A program made the translations under genes and the position numbers. A DNA stretch of 64,000 nucleotides, from assembly GCF_001293525.1 (NCBI RefSeq), contig NZ_BBYR01000029.1, positions 24,357 through 88,356 on the forward strand, read 5' to 3'. Below the pieces are notes generated by a model. It made no database searches and was not told where the DNA came from. It saw only the letters and a list, made by a program, of their open reading frames with translations. The stretch comes from Pseudideonella sakaiensis. Its GTDB lineage: Bacteria > Pseudomonadota > Gammaproteobacteria > Burkholderiales > Burkholderiaceae_C. Of the stretch, positions 45,196 through 54,451 are shown piece after piece (positions within the stretch are counted from its first letter, which is position 1; every line of letters begins with the position of its first letter).

Positions 45196-47244
45196 ATGAG
45201 CGCCACGCCGGTCGACCCCCGTGCCGCGCCGCCGCCCGGTGCGGCAGTGCCTGCGCCGCCGCCCGGCGCAGCGAGGCCGGGCGCCGAAGCCCCGGCGGCC
45301 GCGCTCGCCGCGGAGCCGCCCCCGCCGCTGCCGCTGCAGCTCGAGCTGCCGGACGGCGGCGCGCTGTTCGGCCACTGGCACCGCCCGGCCGATCCGCAGC
45401 GGCCGGCCCGCGGCGCGCTGCTGCTGGTGCCGCCGCTGGGCCACGAGGACCTGGCGCTGTACGCCGGCCTGGCCGCCTTCGCCCGGGCGGCCACGCGCCA
45501 GCAACTGGCGGTGCTGCGCATCGACCTGCCCGGTGCCGGCGACGCCTCGGACCTGCCGGACGGCGCCGATGCCACCGCCTGGCGCGCCGCCTGCGACGCC
45601 GCGATCGACACCGCGCTGGCAGCGCTGCACGCGGCGGCCGGCGGCGCGCCGCTCGGCCTGCTCGGCGTGCGCGCCGGGGCCTGCCTCGCGGCGCAGGCCG
45701 CGCTGCGCCACCCGCTGGCGCTGCTCGTCGGCCTGCTGCCGGTGGCCGATGGCCGCCAGTGGCTGCGCGAATGCCGGCTGCTCGACGGCCGCGCGCATGG
45801 CGCCGCCGCCGTCGTCGCCGACCCGGCCGAGGGCCTGGACCTCGGCGGCCTCGCCTTCCCGCCCGGCGCTGCCGATGCGCTGCTCGCGCTCGGCTGGCCC
45901 GCCGAGGCCCCGCCCGGGCTGGGCCGGCTGCTGGTGGCCGAGCGCGCGGGCCTGCCGACGCCCGGCCTGGAGCGCGCGCTGGCCCGCTGGCCGGCCGGGC
46001 GCGTCGAGCGCCGGGCGCTGGCCGGCCTGGACCGCTGGCTGGCGGTGGCCCACCACGCGGTGGCCGATCCGGCGGCGCTCGACGGGCTGGCCGCGGCCGC
46101 GGCCCAGGCCCTCGCGGCGGCCGGCGCGGGCGAGGCGCCGGTGGCGGCCTGCCCGCCGGGCGCGGTCACCGGCGGCCTGGGCCTGACGGGCCCGCGCGGG
46201 GCCGTGGTGCACGAGCGTCCATGGCACCTGGGCGCCGGCGGGCGGCTGGCCGGGGTGCTCGCGACGCCGGCCGACGGGCGCCTGCCGCGCGCGGCCTGGC
46301 TGACCCTGTCGTCCGGCGCCGAGCGCCGCTGCGGCGCCAACCGGCTGTGGACCCGGCTGGCCCGCGAGCGCGCGGCGGCCGGCGACTGGGTGCTGCGGCT
46401 CGACCTGGCCGGCCTCGGCGACAGTGCGCCGCGCCGGCCCGGCGCGCGCGGCGATCCCTATGACCCGCAGGCCGTGGCCGACATCGCCGAGGCCGTGGCC
46501 GCACTGCGGGCCGCGCTCGCCGAGGCCCTGGCGCCTGAGGCGGACGCCGCCGCGGCAGCCGCGGGCGCGGCCGCGTCGCCCGATGCCAGCGGCGCCGCGC
46601 CCGTCGGCCTCGGCCCCGGCCCCGGCCCCGGCACGACGGTGCCGCCGGTCGGCCTCGTCGGGCTCTGCTCCGGCGCCTACCAGGTCTGGCGCGCCGCGGT
46701 GGCCGGGCTGCCGGTCGAGCGCGTCGCGCTGGTCAACCCGCTGGCCTTCCACTGGACGCCCGGCCGCCCGATCGACGCCCCGCCGCTCGCCGGCCTGCAG
46801 GTCGACGCGGTGCAGCAGGCCGTGGCGGCCGGCGCGCTGCGCGCGCTGCGCGACCCGGCGCGCTGGCGCAAGCTGCTGCGCGGCGAGGCGAACCTGGCGG
46901 TGATCCTGCGCGCGCTGGCGGGCGCCGCGCGCCAGCGCCTGCGGCGGCCGTGGCGCGCGCTGCGGCGGGCCGTCGGCCGGCCCGCGCCGCAGGACCTGCG
47001 GGCCGAGCTCGCCGGCGTGCTGCGCCGCGGCCCGCGGCCGGCCTTCGTGTTCTCGCCCGGGGATCCCGGCCGCGCAATCCTGGCGGCCGAGGGCGGTGGC
47101 CTGCTCGTGCGGGCGCTGGCCGACGGGCGTGCCGTGCAGCTCGAGGTGCCGGGCGCCGACCATGGTTTCAGCCGGCTGGCCGCGCGCCAGGCGCTGCTCG
47201 CGCGGCTCGGCCGCTGGATGGACGGGCCGGAGGCGGCGCGATGA
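45196..47244 (+). CDS. Double alpha/beta-hydrolase protein, exosortase-A-associated type
   Basis: A 682-residue protein made of two alpha/beta-hydrolase-like halves after a Pro/Ala leader. Half one has ARGALLLVPPLGHEDLALYA and RIDLPGAGDASDLP, but its nucleophile elbow reads GVRAGA, with Arg where Ser should be. Half two has AWLTLSSGAERRCGANRLW, RLDLAGLGDSAPR and an elbow GLCSG, with Cys at the nucleophile position, and a His near its end (VPGADHGFSRL). The two halves resemble the hydrolase 2 and hydrolase 1 families that accompany exosortase A EPS systems, usually separate proteins. The ATG at 45196 gives the best start. Role in EPS modification is inference. Confidence 0.75.
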   Translation: MSATPVDPRAAPPPGAAVPAPPPGAARPGAEAPAAALAAEPPPPLPLQLELPDGGALFGHWHRPADPQRPARGALLLVPPLGHEDLALYAGLAAFARAATRQQLAVLRIDLPGAGDASDLPDGADATAWRAACDAAIDTALAALHAAAGGAPLGLLGVRAGACLAAQAALRHPLALLVGLLPVADGRQWLRECRLLDGRAHGAAAVVADPAEGLDLGGLAFPPGAADALLALGWPAEAPPGLGRLLVAERAGLPTPGLERALARWPAGRVERRALAGLDRWLAVAHHAVADPAALDGLAAAAAQALAAAGAGEAPVAACPPGAVTGGLGLTGPRGAVVHERPWHLGAGGRLAGVLATPADGRLPRAAWLTLSSGAERRCGANRLWTRLARERAAAGDWVLRLDLAGLGDSAPRRPGARGDPYDPQAVADIAEAVAALRAALAEALAPEADAAAAAAGAAASPDASGAAPVGLGPGPGPGTTVPPVGLVGLCSGAYQVWRAAVAGLPVERVALVNPLAFHWTPGRPIDAPPLAGLQVDAVQQAVAAGALRALRDPARWRKLLRGEANLAVILRALAGAARQRLRRPWRALRRAVGRPAPQDLRAELAGVLRRGPRPAFVFSPGDPGRAILAAEGGGLLVRALADGRAVQLEVPGADHGFSRLAARQALLARLGRWMDGPEAAR

Positions 47245-48569
47245 CGGCGCCGTCGCCGCCGCCGGCGCCGCCCGGATCGCCGCGGCGTCCGCCGCTCGCG
47301 CCGCAGCAGCCGCAGCCGCAGCCGCAACCGCAACCGCAACCGCAACCGCAGCCGCAGCCGCAGCCGCAGCCGCAGCCGCAGCCGCAGCAGCCGTCGCTGC
47401 CGCGGCGCCCGCGCGTCGGCGTGGACTTCCACACCTTCGACGGCGTGTTCCAGGGCAGCCGCAGCCACCTGCTCGGCCTCTACGGCGCGGCCGTGCGGCA
47501 GGCGCCGGAGATCGACTTCGTGCTGCTGAGCGGGCGGCCGCAGGCGCTGGCCGACGCGCTGCCGGCCTTCCGGGCGCCGAACGTCCACTGCGAGCCGCTG
47601 CCGCCGGGCGGCGGGCTGGCGCGGCTCGGCTGGCAGCTCGGCCTGGCGCGCCGCCGGCTCGGCATCGACCTGCTGCACCTGCAGTACCGGCTGCCGCTGT
47701 GGCCCTTCGGGCCCTGCGCCGTCACCGTGCACGACGTGCTGTTCGAGACCCACCCGCAGTTCTTCTCGCCCGGCTTCGTGCGCATGGCGCGCTGGACCGG
47801 CCGGCGCTCGGTGCAGCGGGCAGCGCTGCTGCTGACGGTCAGCGATTTCTCGCGCAGCGAGATGGCGCGCCTGTACGGCCTGGCGCCGGAGCGGATCGTC
47901 GTGACGCCTAACGCGGTCGATCCCGCGCGCTTCCACCCACCGGCCGCGCCCGGCAGCGCGGCCGCGGCGCAGGAGGCCGCGCTGCTGGCGGCGCACGGCC
48001 TGCAGCCGGGCAGCTATGCCTGCACCGTCGGCCGCATCGAGCCGCGCAAGAACCACGCGGGCCTGCTGGCGGCCTGGGCGCGGCTGCCGCGGCCGCGGCT
48101 GCCGCTGCTGGTGATTGGCCAGCGCGATGGCGGGGGCGACGGCCTCGACGCGCTGCTGGACGAAGACGGCCTGCGCGCGGACGTGCGCTTCCTCGAGCGC
48201 GTCGACGACGCGGCGCTGCCGGTGCTGCTGCGCCACGCGCGGCTGTTCGCCTACCCGAGCTTCGCCGAGGGCTTCGGCATGCCCGTGCTGGAGGCGATGG
48301 CCAGCGGCGTGCCGGTGCTGACCTCGGCCGGCACGGCCTTGTCCGAGGTGGCGGGCGCGGCCGCGGTCGCGGTCGACCCGCACGACCCGGCGGCGATCGC
48401 GGCCGGGCTGCGCGCGCTGCTCGACGATGCCGCGGCGCGCGAGCGCGCCGCGGCCGCCGGCCTGGCGCGCGCCGCGGGCTTCCGCTGGGAGGCGGCGGCC
48501 GCGGTCTTCGTCGCGGCGCTGCGCGGCTACTTCGCCGGCGCCGGCAGCGGCGGCGCGGCGCGGCCGTAG
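47241..48569 (+). CDS. Glycosyltransferase, GT4 family, with Pro-Gln repeat leader
   Basis: A 442-residue protein. Residues 22-50 or so form a Pro-Gln dipeptide repeat. The GT-B domain follows: VGVDFHTFDGVFQGSRSHLL, LLHLQYRLPLWPFGPCAVTV with HDVLFETHPQ, VTPNAVDPARFHP, CTVGRIEPRKNHAGLLAAW, and EX7E in EGFGMPVLEAMASGVPVLTS. Donor and acceptor are unknown. The start overlaps the hydrolase stop by 4 bp, and the 3' end overlaps the convergent DUF418 gene by 43 bp. It is the last plus-strand gene of the EPS operon. Confidence 0.9.
   Translation: MTAPSPPPAPPGSPRRPPLAPQQPQPQPQPQPQPQPQPQPQPQPQPQPQQPSLPRRPRVGVDFHTFDGVFQGSRSHLLGLYGAAVRQAPEIDFVLLSGRPQALADALPAFRAPNVHCEPLPPGGGLARLGWQLGLARRRLGIDLLHLQYRLPLWPFGPCAVTVHDVLFETHPQFFSPGFVRMARWTGRRSVQRAALLLTVSDFSRSEMARLYGLAPERIVVTPNAVDPARFHPPAAPGSAAAAQEAALLAAHGLQPGSYACTVGRIEPRKNHAGLLAAWARLPRPRLPLLVIGQRDGGGDGLDALLDEDGLRADVRFLERVDDAALPVLLRHARLFAYPSFAEGFGMPVLEAMASGVPVLTSAGTALSEVAGAAAVAVDPHDPAAIAAGLRALLDDAAARERAAAAGLARAAGFRWEAAAAVFVAALRGYFAGAGSGGAARP
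47307..47384 (+). repeat. Hexanucleotide tandem repeat (CAGCCG/CAACCG)13
   Basis: Thirteen consecutive 6-bp units, nine CAGCCG and four CAACCG, encode the Gln-Pro repeat of the glycosyltransferase leader. The four CAACCG units are contiguous, as expected from slippage expansion. Confidence 0.93.
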
Positions 48570-49774
48570 GTGGCGCGCCGCCAGGCCCACTCGAAGGGGC
48601 CCTGCTCGAAGCGGGCCAGCCACCAGCGGCTGGCCGGCAGCAGCAGGCCGAAGTAGAGCGCCGGCGCGATCAGCAGCTCGGCCGCCGGGCCGACGCGGTC
48701 CCAGAGGCCGAGGCCCCAGCCGTAGAACAGCAGGCTGCACAGCGCGGTCTGCAGCAGGTAGTTGGTCAGCGGCATGCGGCCGGCCAGCGCGAAGGGCGCG
48801 AGGCGCCGCCGCCAGGCCGCCGACTGCAGCAGCCGCACCAGCGTCAGCACGTAGAAGGCCATCAGCGCGAGCCGCGCCAGCACGTAGGCGGAGCCGGCCA
48901 GCGCGCGTGCGACGGACGGGCCGGCGGCCTGCGAGGTCTCGTGCGCCACGGCATAGCCCAGGCCGAGCAGCAGCCCGAGCACCAGCGCCGTGCGCTGCAG
49001 CCGCTCCAGCAGCGCCGGGTCGCGCTCCAGGCGCTGCAGCCAGCCGTGGCGGCCGATCAGCAGGCCCAGCACCATCGTCGTCAGCACCTGGGCGTAGAAG
49101 CCGGCATGCACGCGCAGCTCGTGCGGCGTGGTGTAGCCGGCAACGAAGCCGCGCAGGGTCTCGCGCACCGCGTCGACGAAGCCGCCGTGGCCGTAGGCCT
49201 GCACCTCGGCCGCGCTCCAGGCGTAGGCGGCGTCGGCCAGCGGCGCCACGGTGCCGCCGCCCGGGCTGCCGGCCGCCAGCCAGGCGCGCACGGCCTGCGA
49301 CAGCGCGGGGCCGAGCAGGCACAGCCCCATCAGCGCGAACAGCGCCCGGTCCGGCCAGCGGCGCATCCACAGCAGCCCGAAGCCCAGCAGCGCGTACATG
49401 TGCAGCACGTCGCCGTTCCAGAACACCGCGGCGTGCAGCAGGCCCAGGCCGAGCAGCCAGGCCAGGCGGCGCAGGTAGATGCGCGTGGCGCGGCCCGGCT
49501 CGCGCTGCTGCAAGCGCTCCAGCTGCAGCATGAAGCCGAGGCCGAACAGCATGCTGAACATGCTGTTGAACTTGCCGGCGAAGGCGACGTCGCGCAGCAG
49601 TGCGGCGGCATGGTCCAGCGACTGCAGCCAGGGCCAGGGGCTGGGCGGCGCCGACGTGAAGGCCGGCACGTTCATCACCAGGATGCCCAGCAGCGCGACG
49701 CCCCGCACCACGTCGAGCACGAGCAGCCGCTCGGTGGCCGGCGTGGCAGCGGGGACGTCGGCGGCCAGGGTCAT
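48527..49774 (-). CDS. DUF418 family membrane protein (acyltransferase-like)
   Basis: A 415-residue protein with about ten membrane helices, starting at ATG 49774. ERLLVLDVVRGVALLGILVM is the hallmark DUF418 N-terminus, with FNSMFSMLFGLGFMLQ and FALAGRMPLTNYLLQTALC, the C-terminal signature. DUF418 proteins are distantly related to the membrane acyltransferases that acetylate polysaccharides, but their activity is not established. It is the last gene of the minus-strand EPS arm, 86 bp after the second flippase, and overlaps the converging glycosyltransferase gene. Confidence 0.9.
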   Translation of the reverse strand: MTLAADVPAATPATERLLVLDVVRGVALLGILVMNVPAFTSAPPSPWPWLQSLDHAAALLRDVAFAGKFNSMFSMLFGLGFMLQLERLQQREPGRATRIYLRRLAWLLGLGLLHAAVFWNGDVLHMYALLGFGLLWMRRWPDRALFALMGLCLLGPALSQAVRAWLAAGSPGGGTVAPLADAAYAWSAAEVQAYGHGGFVDAVRETLRGFVAGYTTPHELRVHAGFYAQVLTTMVLGLLIGRHGWLQRLERDPALLERLQRTALVLGLLLGLGYAVAHETSQAAGPSVARALAGSAYVLARLALMAFYVLTLVRLLQSAAWRRRLAPFALAGRMPLTNYLLQTALCSLLFYGWGLGLWDRVGPAAELLIAPALYFGLLLPASRWWLARFEQGPFEWAWRRATYGRAAPPLPAPAK

Positions 49775-49860
49775 CGGGGGCGGGGGCTCGGGCGCGGCGG
49801 GGGCAGGGGCGGAGGCGGTGGCGGGTTCGCTGCGGCCCGGGCCGCGGCGATCGGCACGCG

Positions 49861-51297
49861 TCAATCGAGGGTACCACCTGCCGCCCAGCGCTCGCGCCAG
49901 TGCCGCAGGCCGCGCAGCGTCGACGGGCGCAGTGCGCCGCTGGCGGCGCCGGCCAGCAGCAGCGCGCCCCAGCTGCCGGCCAGCGCCGCCAGCGCGCCGT
50001 GCGGCAGCCCGGCCAGCAGGCCGCCGAGGCCCGCGGCGGCGCAGGCGGCGCCGGCCAGCAGCCGCCGCCCCAGGCCCTCGGCCGCGTGGTGGCGCAGCAG
50101 CCAGCGCAGCCGCCAGGCCACGCGGGCCAGCAGCGCCAGCGTCACCGCCACGGCCGCGCCGAGCGGGCCTAGTGCGGGCACCGCGAGCGCGAAGCCGGCG
50201 GCCAGCGCCGCGATCGACAGGGCCATGCTGAGGAAGTCCGCGTGCTGGGCCTCGCTGGCCAGCATCGCCGACGACAGCACCTGGTCGATCGCCGTCAGCC
50301 AGGCCGCGACCATCAGCCAGCGCAGGATGGGCGCGGCGGCGGCGTATTGCGGCGGGTAGAGCAGGTCCATCAGCGGCTGGGCCAGCGCCGCCGTGCCCAG
50401 CGCCAGCGGCAGCCCCAGGCCGCCGACCGCCAGCAGCATGCCGGCCAGCCCGGCGCGGAAGCGCGGCGCATCGCTGGCGTACAGGCGGGCCAGTGCCGGC
50501 AGCAGCACGATCGCGACCACCGTCGGCAGCATCAGCGCGGCGTCGTACAGGCGCGAGGCCACGGTGTACATCGCCACGTCGGCCGGGCCGCCGACGCGGT
50601 CCAGCACCAGCGCGTCGGCGCGCGAGACGATGCCGGCCAGCATCGCGATGCCGAAATAGACGGGCATCTCCGACAGGTTGCGCCGGAAGATCGCGCGCGC
50701 CAGCAGTCCCACGCGCGGCCGCGGCAGCCGCCCGGTGCGCAGGTAGGCCGCCGCCAGCCCGACGCGCAGCAGCAGGAACACCGCCATCACGCCGGCCAGT
50801 CCGCCCCCCAGCGCGATCACCGCGAGCGCCAGCGCCAGCCGCAGCACGGCCTCGGCGCACTGGCGGCGGGCGATGGCGGCCATCTCCTCGCGGCCCATCA
50901 GCACCGACTCGGCGACCAGGATCCACGCGCTGACGAACACCGCCGCGCCGAGCAGCGCGAAGGGCAGCGCCAGCGCCGGCCCGTGCGCCAGCGCGCCCCA
51001 GGCCGCGATGCCCAGGCCGAGCGCTGCGCCCACGGGCAGCGCGATCGTCAGCGCATTGCTCAGCTCCTGCGCCAGCGTCTCGGGCTGCGCGGCCGCCCGC
51101 CGCTCCAGCGGCACCGACAGGCCGAGCAGCGGCAGCCCCTGGGCCATGTAGAACAGGTTCATCAGCAGCGCGTAGCTGCCCAGCGAGCCCACGTCGAGCG
51201 TGTGCGACAGCGCCCAGAACAGGCCGAAGTTGACCGCGGCCATGACCAGCCGCGCGCCCAGCGTCGAGCCGAGCCGGGACAGCAGCCGCGGGCCCAC
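49861..51297 (-). CDS. Wzx-type flippase (second copy)
   Basis: A 478-residue multi-helix membrane protein with a GTG start at 51297. It is a clear paralog of the plus-strand flippase at 36644-38101: RLVMAAVNFGLFWALSHTLD, RRNLSEMPVYFGIAMLAGI, PPQYAAAAPILRWLMVAAWL and DQVLSSAMLASEAQ align segment by segment. It would flip a lipid-linked repeat unit. Two divergent flippases in one locus suggest two different repeat units or a merged pair of EPS clusters. It is in the operon of the exosortase-associated trio, 89 bp after the decarboxylase. Confidence 0.88.
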   Translation of the reverse strand: MGPRLLSRLGSTLGARLVMAAVNFGLFWALSHTLDVGSLGSYALLMNLFYMAQGLPLLGLSVPLERRAAAQPETLAQELSNALTIALPVGAALGLGIAAWGALAHGPALALPFALLGAAVFVSAWILVAESVLMGREEMAAIARRQCAEAVLRLALALAVIALGGGLAGVMAVFLLLRVGLAAAYLRTGRLPRPRVGLLARAIFRRNLSEMPVYFGIAMLAGIVSRADALVLDRVGGPADVAMYTVASRLYDAALMLPTVVAIVLLPALARLYASDAPRFRAGLAGMLLAVGGLGLPLALGTAALAQPLMDLLYPPQYAAAAPILRWLMVAAWLTAIDQVLSSAMLASEAQHADFLSMALSIAALAAGFALAVPALGPLGAAVAVTLALLARVAWRLRWLLRHHAAEGLGRRLLAGAACAAAGLGGLLAGLPHGALAALAGSWGALLLAGAASGALRPSTLRGLRHWRERWAAGGTLD

Positions 51298-51386
51298 CTA
51301 GGCCGCCCCGGGCCGGCGCGAGCGGCGGTGGCGGCGGGGCGAGCGGGTGCCCTGCGCCTGCGCGGCAGGGTGCTGCGGCCGCAGGC

Positions 51387-52625
51387 TCACACCAGCGCCT
51401 CCAGCGGCGGCGGGTGGCCGAGGAAGCGGTTCGGGCTGGCGCTCGCGCCATAGGCGCCGGAGGCCAGCACCGCGACCAGGTCGCCCAGGCGTGCCGGCGG
51501 CAGCCTCAGGCGGTCGCCCAGCAGGTCCAGCCCGGTGCACAGCGGCCCGACCACGCTGGCCACCTCGGTGGCCTCGTCCGGGCCCGGCGCGGCGCGCTCG
51601 GCCAGCACCACGGGGTAGTTGCGCCGCAGCACCTGGCCCAGGTTGCCGCTGGCGGCCAGGTGGTGGTGCAGGCCGCCGTCGGTCACCAGGAAGACCTGCC
51701 CGCGCGACACCTTGCGGTCGATCACGCGGCAGACGTAGACCCCGGCCTCGCCGACCAGGTAGCGCCCGAGCTCCAGCACCGGCACGGCCTGCGGGAAGGC
51801 GGCCGCGAGCGGTGCGGCCAGCGCGTGCATCGCGGCCGACAGCGCCGCCAGGTCCAGCGGCCGCTCGCCGGGGAAGTAGGGGATGCCGAGCCCGCCGCCC
51901 AGGTTCAGCAGCCGCACCGGGCCCGGCGCGTGCGGCGCGAGCCGCTCGGCCAGTGCCAGCGCCTGGCGCTGCGACTGCGCGAGGCCCTCGGCCTGCAGGT
52001 TCTGCGAGCCGAAGTACAGGTGGAAGCCGACGAACTCGAGCGGCAGCGTGCGCATCGCCGCCAGCAGCGCCGGCGCCTGCTCGGCATCGACGCCGAAGGG
52101 GCGCGGCCCGCCGCCCATGCGCGCCGCGGCGCCCTTCATCTCGAAGTCCGGGTTGATGCGCAGCGCCACCGGCGGCCGCCGGCCGAGCGCCTGCGCCGCG
52201 GCGGCCAGCGCGTGCAGCTCGCGCTCGCTCTCGACGTTGACCACGATGCCGGCCGCCGCCGCCTGGCGCAGCTCGGCCTCGCGCTTGCCGGGCCCGGCGA
52301 AGCTGACGTGGCCCGGGGCCATGCCGGTGTCCAGCGCCGTGCGCAGCTCGCCGGCCGACGCGACGTCCAGGCCATCGACCAGGCCGGCCAGGCACTGCAC
52401 CAGCGCCGGCATCGGGTTGGCCTTGACCGCGTAGTGCAGCTGCCAGCCGGCCGGCAGGGCCGCGCGCAGCGCCGCCACGCGCTCGGCGATGCAGGCCCGG
52501 TCGTACAGGTAGAAGGGCGTCTGGCCGAGCACCTCGGCCCAGTGCGACAGCGGCTGGCCGCCGAGCAGCAGGCGGCCCTGCGCGTCGAGCGGCAGGCCGT
52601 GCAGGCGGGGGAGGGGAGGGGTCAT
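51387..52625 (-). CDS. PLP-dependent decarboxylase, exosortase-A-associated
   Basis: A 412-residue alanine-racemase-fold decarboxylase related to LysA and ornithine decarboxylase. The PLP Lys68 is in YAVKANPMPAL; later blocks are FEMKGAAARMGGGPRPFGVD, LNLGGGLGIPYFPGE, ELGRYLVGEAGVYVCRVID and the Cys-containing GPLCTGLDLLG. Neighbours identify it as the exosortase-A system-associated decarboxylase: it overlaps the acyl-CoA ligase stop by 4 bp, and an ACP precedes that. The substrate is unknown; diaminopimelate-like or carrier-bound amino acids are possible. Confidence 0.9.
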   Translation of the reverse strand: MTPPLPRLHGLPLDAQGRLLLGGQPLSHWAEVLGQTPFYLYDRACIAERVAALRAALPAGWQLHYAVKANPMPALVQCLAGLVDGLDVASAGELRTALDTGMAPGHVSFAGPGKREAELRQAAAAGIVVNVESERELHALAAAAQALGRRPPVALRINPDFEMKGAAARMGGGPRPFGVDAEQAPALLAAMRTLPLEFVGFHLYFGSQNLQAEGLAQSQRQALALAERLAPHAPGPVRLLNLGGGLGIPYFPGERPLDLAALSAAMHALAAPLAAAFPQAVPVLELGRYLVGEAGVYVCRVIDRKVSRGQVFLVTDGGLHHHLAASGNLGQVLRRNYPVVLAERAAPGPDEATEVASVVGPLCTGLDLLGDRLRLPPARLGDLVAVLASGAYGASASPNRFLGHPPPLEALV

Positions 52626-54451
52626 CGGGGGGGCGTGTGGCGCTGCGCCGTCGCGTCCGCGTCGGCGGCATGGTCGGCGTGGGCGGTCTCCCGGTCCGCA
52701 TCGACGGGGCCGCGGCGGCCGGCGTCGGGGGCCGGCGCAGCGGTGAAGCGTCCGCGGTGGGCCTCGGCCAGGCGCGCGCGGTCGATCTTGCCGTTCGGGT
52801 TGCGCGGCAGCGGCGCGTGGCCGAAGACGAGGTGGGCCGGTTGCTGGTGGCTGGCCAGCGCCTGGCGGCAGGCCCGCAGCACCGCGGCCTCGTCCGGCGC
52901 GGTGCCGTCGGCGAGCACCAGCGCGAGGCCGATCGCCTGGCCCCACTGCGGGTGCGGCAGGCCGAAGGCGGCGGCCTCGACCACGCCGGGCACCGCCAGC
53001 GCGACCTCCTCCACCTCGGTGGGGCTGACGCGGTAGCCGGAGCACTTGATCTGGTCGTCGCGCCGGCCGACGAAGTAGAGGTAGCCCTCGGCGTCGCGCC
53101 GCACCAGGTCGCCGGACCAGACCGCACGCTCGGCCAGCGGCAGCCCGGGCAGGCGGGCGGGCAGCGGCCGGAAGCGCTCGGCGGTGCGGGCGGGGTCGTT
53201 CCAGTAGCCGAGCGCCACGTGCACGCCGCGGTGCACCAGCTCGCCCACCTCGCCGTCGGCGCAGACGCTGCCGTCCTCGCGCAGCACCAGCACCTCGGCG
53301 TTCGGGATCGCGCGGCCGATCGAATCCGGCCGCCGGTCGAGCTGCTCGGGCGGCAGCCAGGTGGAGCGGAAGGCCTCGGTCAGGCCGTACATCAGCACCA
53401 CCGCGGTGTGCGGCAGCGCGGCGCGCAGCCGCGCCAGCGTCGGCCCCGGCATCGCGCCGCCCGAGTTGGTGACGAAGCGCAGCCGGCGCACCACCTCCGG
53501 CGGCCAGTCCAGCGCCGCCAGCTGCATCCACAGCGGCGGCACGCCGGCCAGCGCCGTCGCTCCTTCGCGCGCCAGCGCCTGCAGCACGTCGCGCGGCAGC
53601 AGGTGGTCGTGCAGCACCGCGCAGGCGCCCACCAGGAAGCACTGGCTGAGCTGGTTCAGGCCATAGTCGAAGGACAGCGGCAGCACCGCCAGCACCACGT
53701 CGTCCGGCCGCAGCGGCAGGTAGGCCGCCACGCTGCGCGCGCCCTCGACCAGGTTGCGGTGCGACAGCGCCACGCCCTTGGGCCGACCGGTCGAGCCGGA
53801 GGTGTAGAGCAGCGCGGCGAGGTCGGCATCGATCGGGCGGCGGCCCGCGGGGCCGGTCGCGGGGGCCGCGCCGGTGGGCGGGTCCGTCGCCGCCCCGGTG
53901 GCGCACAGCGCCGACCAGGACTGCAGGCGCGGGGTCGGCGTCGGTGGGGCGCCCGGACCGGGCGCGGCGCCGCTACCCGCCGGGGCCGGCGCGGCATCGA
54001 CGGGCGCGGCGCCGGCGGAGGCGCCCGTGCCGGCGGCCGCCGGCGCGGCGTCCGTGTCGAGCAGCAGCACCTCGCGCAGCGCCGCGCCGCCGTCCGCCAG
54101 CGCGGGCGCCAGCAGCGCCCAGCGCGCCGGCGTGGTCAGCAGCATCGCCGCGCCGGCGTCGGCGAGCACGTGCGCCACCTGCGGCGGCTTCAGGCCGGGG
54201 TGGATCGGCACGAAGGCGGCCGCGGCCGCCCCGGCCGCCAGCAGCGCGACCACCGCCTCGGGCCGCTTGTCCGTCCAGACCGCGAGGCGCTCGCCCGGCG
54301 CCAGGCCGGCAGCGACCAGTCCGCGCGCCGCAGCACCGGTCTCGGCCCACAACGTGGCGTAGTCCCGCGTGTGGCCCGCGTGGCGCAGCGCCGCCGCCCC
54401 GGGCCACCGCGCCGCGCCCTGGCCGACCAGGTCGGCCAGCGTGAGGATCAC
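52622..54451 (-). CDS. Acyl-CoA ligase (AMP-forming), exosortase-A-associated
   Basis: A 609-residue ANL-family adenylating enzyme with a GTG start at 54451. Motifs: LLYTSGSTGRPKGVALSH (phosphate loop), LMYGLTEAFRSTWLPPEQLD, and the C-terminal hinge KCSGYRVSPTEVEE with the final catalytic Lys in NPNGKIDRARL. An Ala/Pro-rich insertion occurs near residues 140-185. It would activate an acid or amino acid as an adenylate and hand it to the adjacent ACP (overlapping by 4 bp). The arrangement ACP-ligase-decarboxylase is the known exosortase-A-associated trio. Confidence 0.92.
   Translation of the reverse strand: MILTLADLVGQGAARWPGAAALRHAGHTRDYATLWAETGAAARGLVAAGLAPGERLAVWTDKRPEAVVALLAAGAAAAAFVPIHPGLKPPQVAHVLADAGAAMLLTTPARWALLAPALADGGAALREVLLLDTDAAPAAAGTGASAGAAPVDAAPAPAGSGAAPGPGAPPTPTPRLQSWSALCATGAATDPPTGAAPATGPAGRRPIDADLAALLYTSGSTGRPKGVALSHRNLVEGARSVAAYLPLRPDDVVLAVLPLSFDYGLNQLSQCFLVGACAVLHDHLLPRDVLQALAREGATALAGVPPLWMQLAALDWPPEVVRRLRFVTNSGGAMPGPTLARLRAALPHTAVVLMYGLTEAFRSTWLPPEQLDRRPDSIGRAIPNAEVLVLREDGSVCADGEVGELVHRGVHVALGYWNDPARTAERFRPLPARLPGLPLAERAVWSGDLVRRDAEGYLYFVGRRDDQIKCSGYRVSPTEVEEVALAVPGVVEAAAFGLPHPQWGQAIGLALVLADGTAPDEAAVLRACRQALASHQQPAHLVFGHAPLPRNPNGKIDRARLAEAHRGRFTAAPAPDAGRRGPVDADRETAHADHAADADATAQRHTPPR

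Noticed and set aside
47307..47384. Possible CRISPR or iteron-type origin
   Set aside because: Contiguous 6-bp units in frame inside a glycosyltransferase gene; no AT-rich region or DnaA-like boxes nearby.
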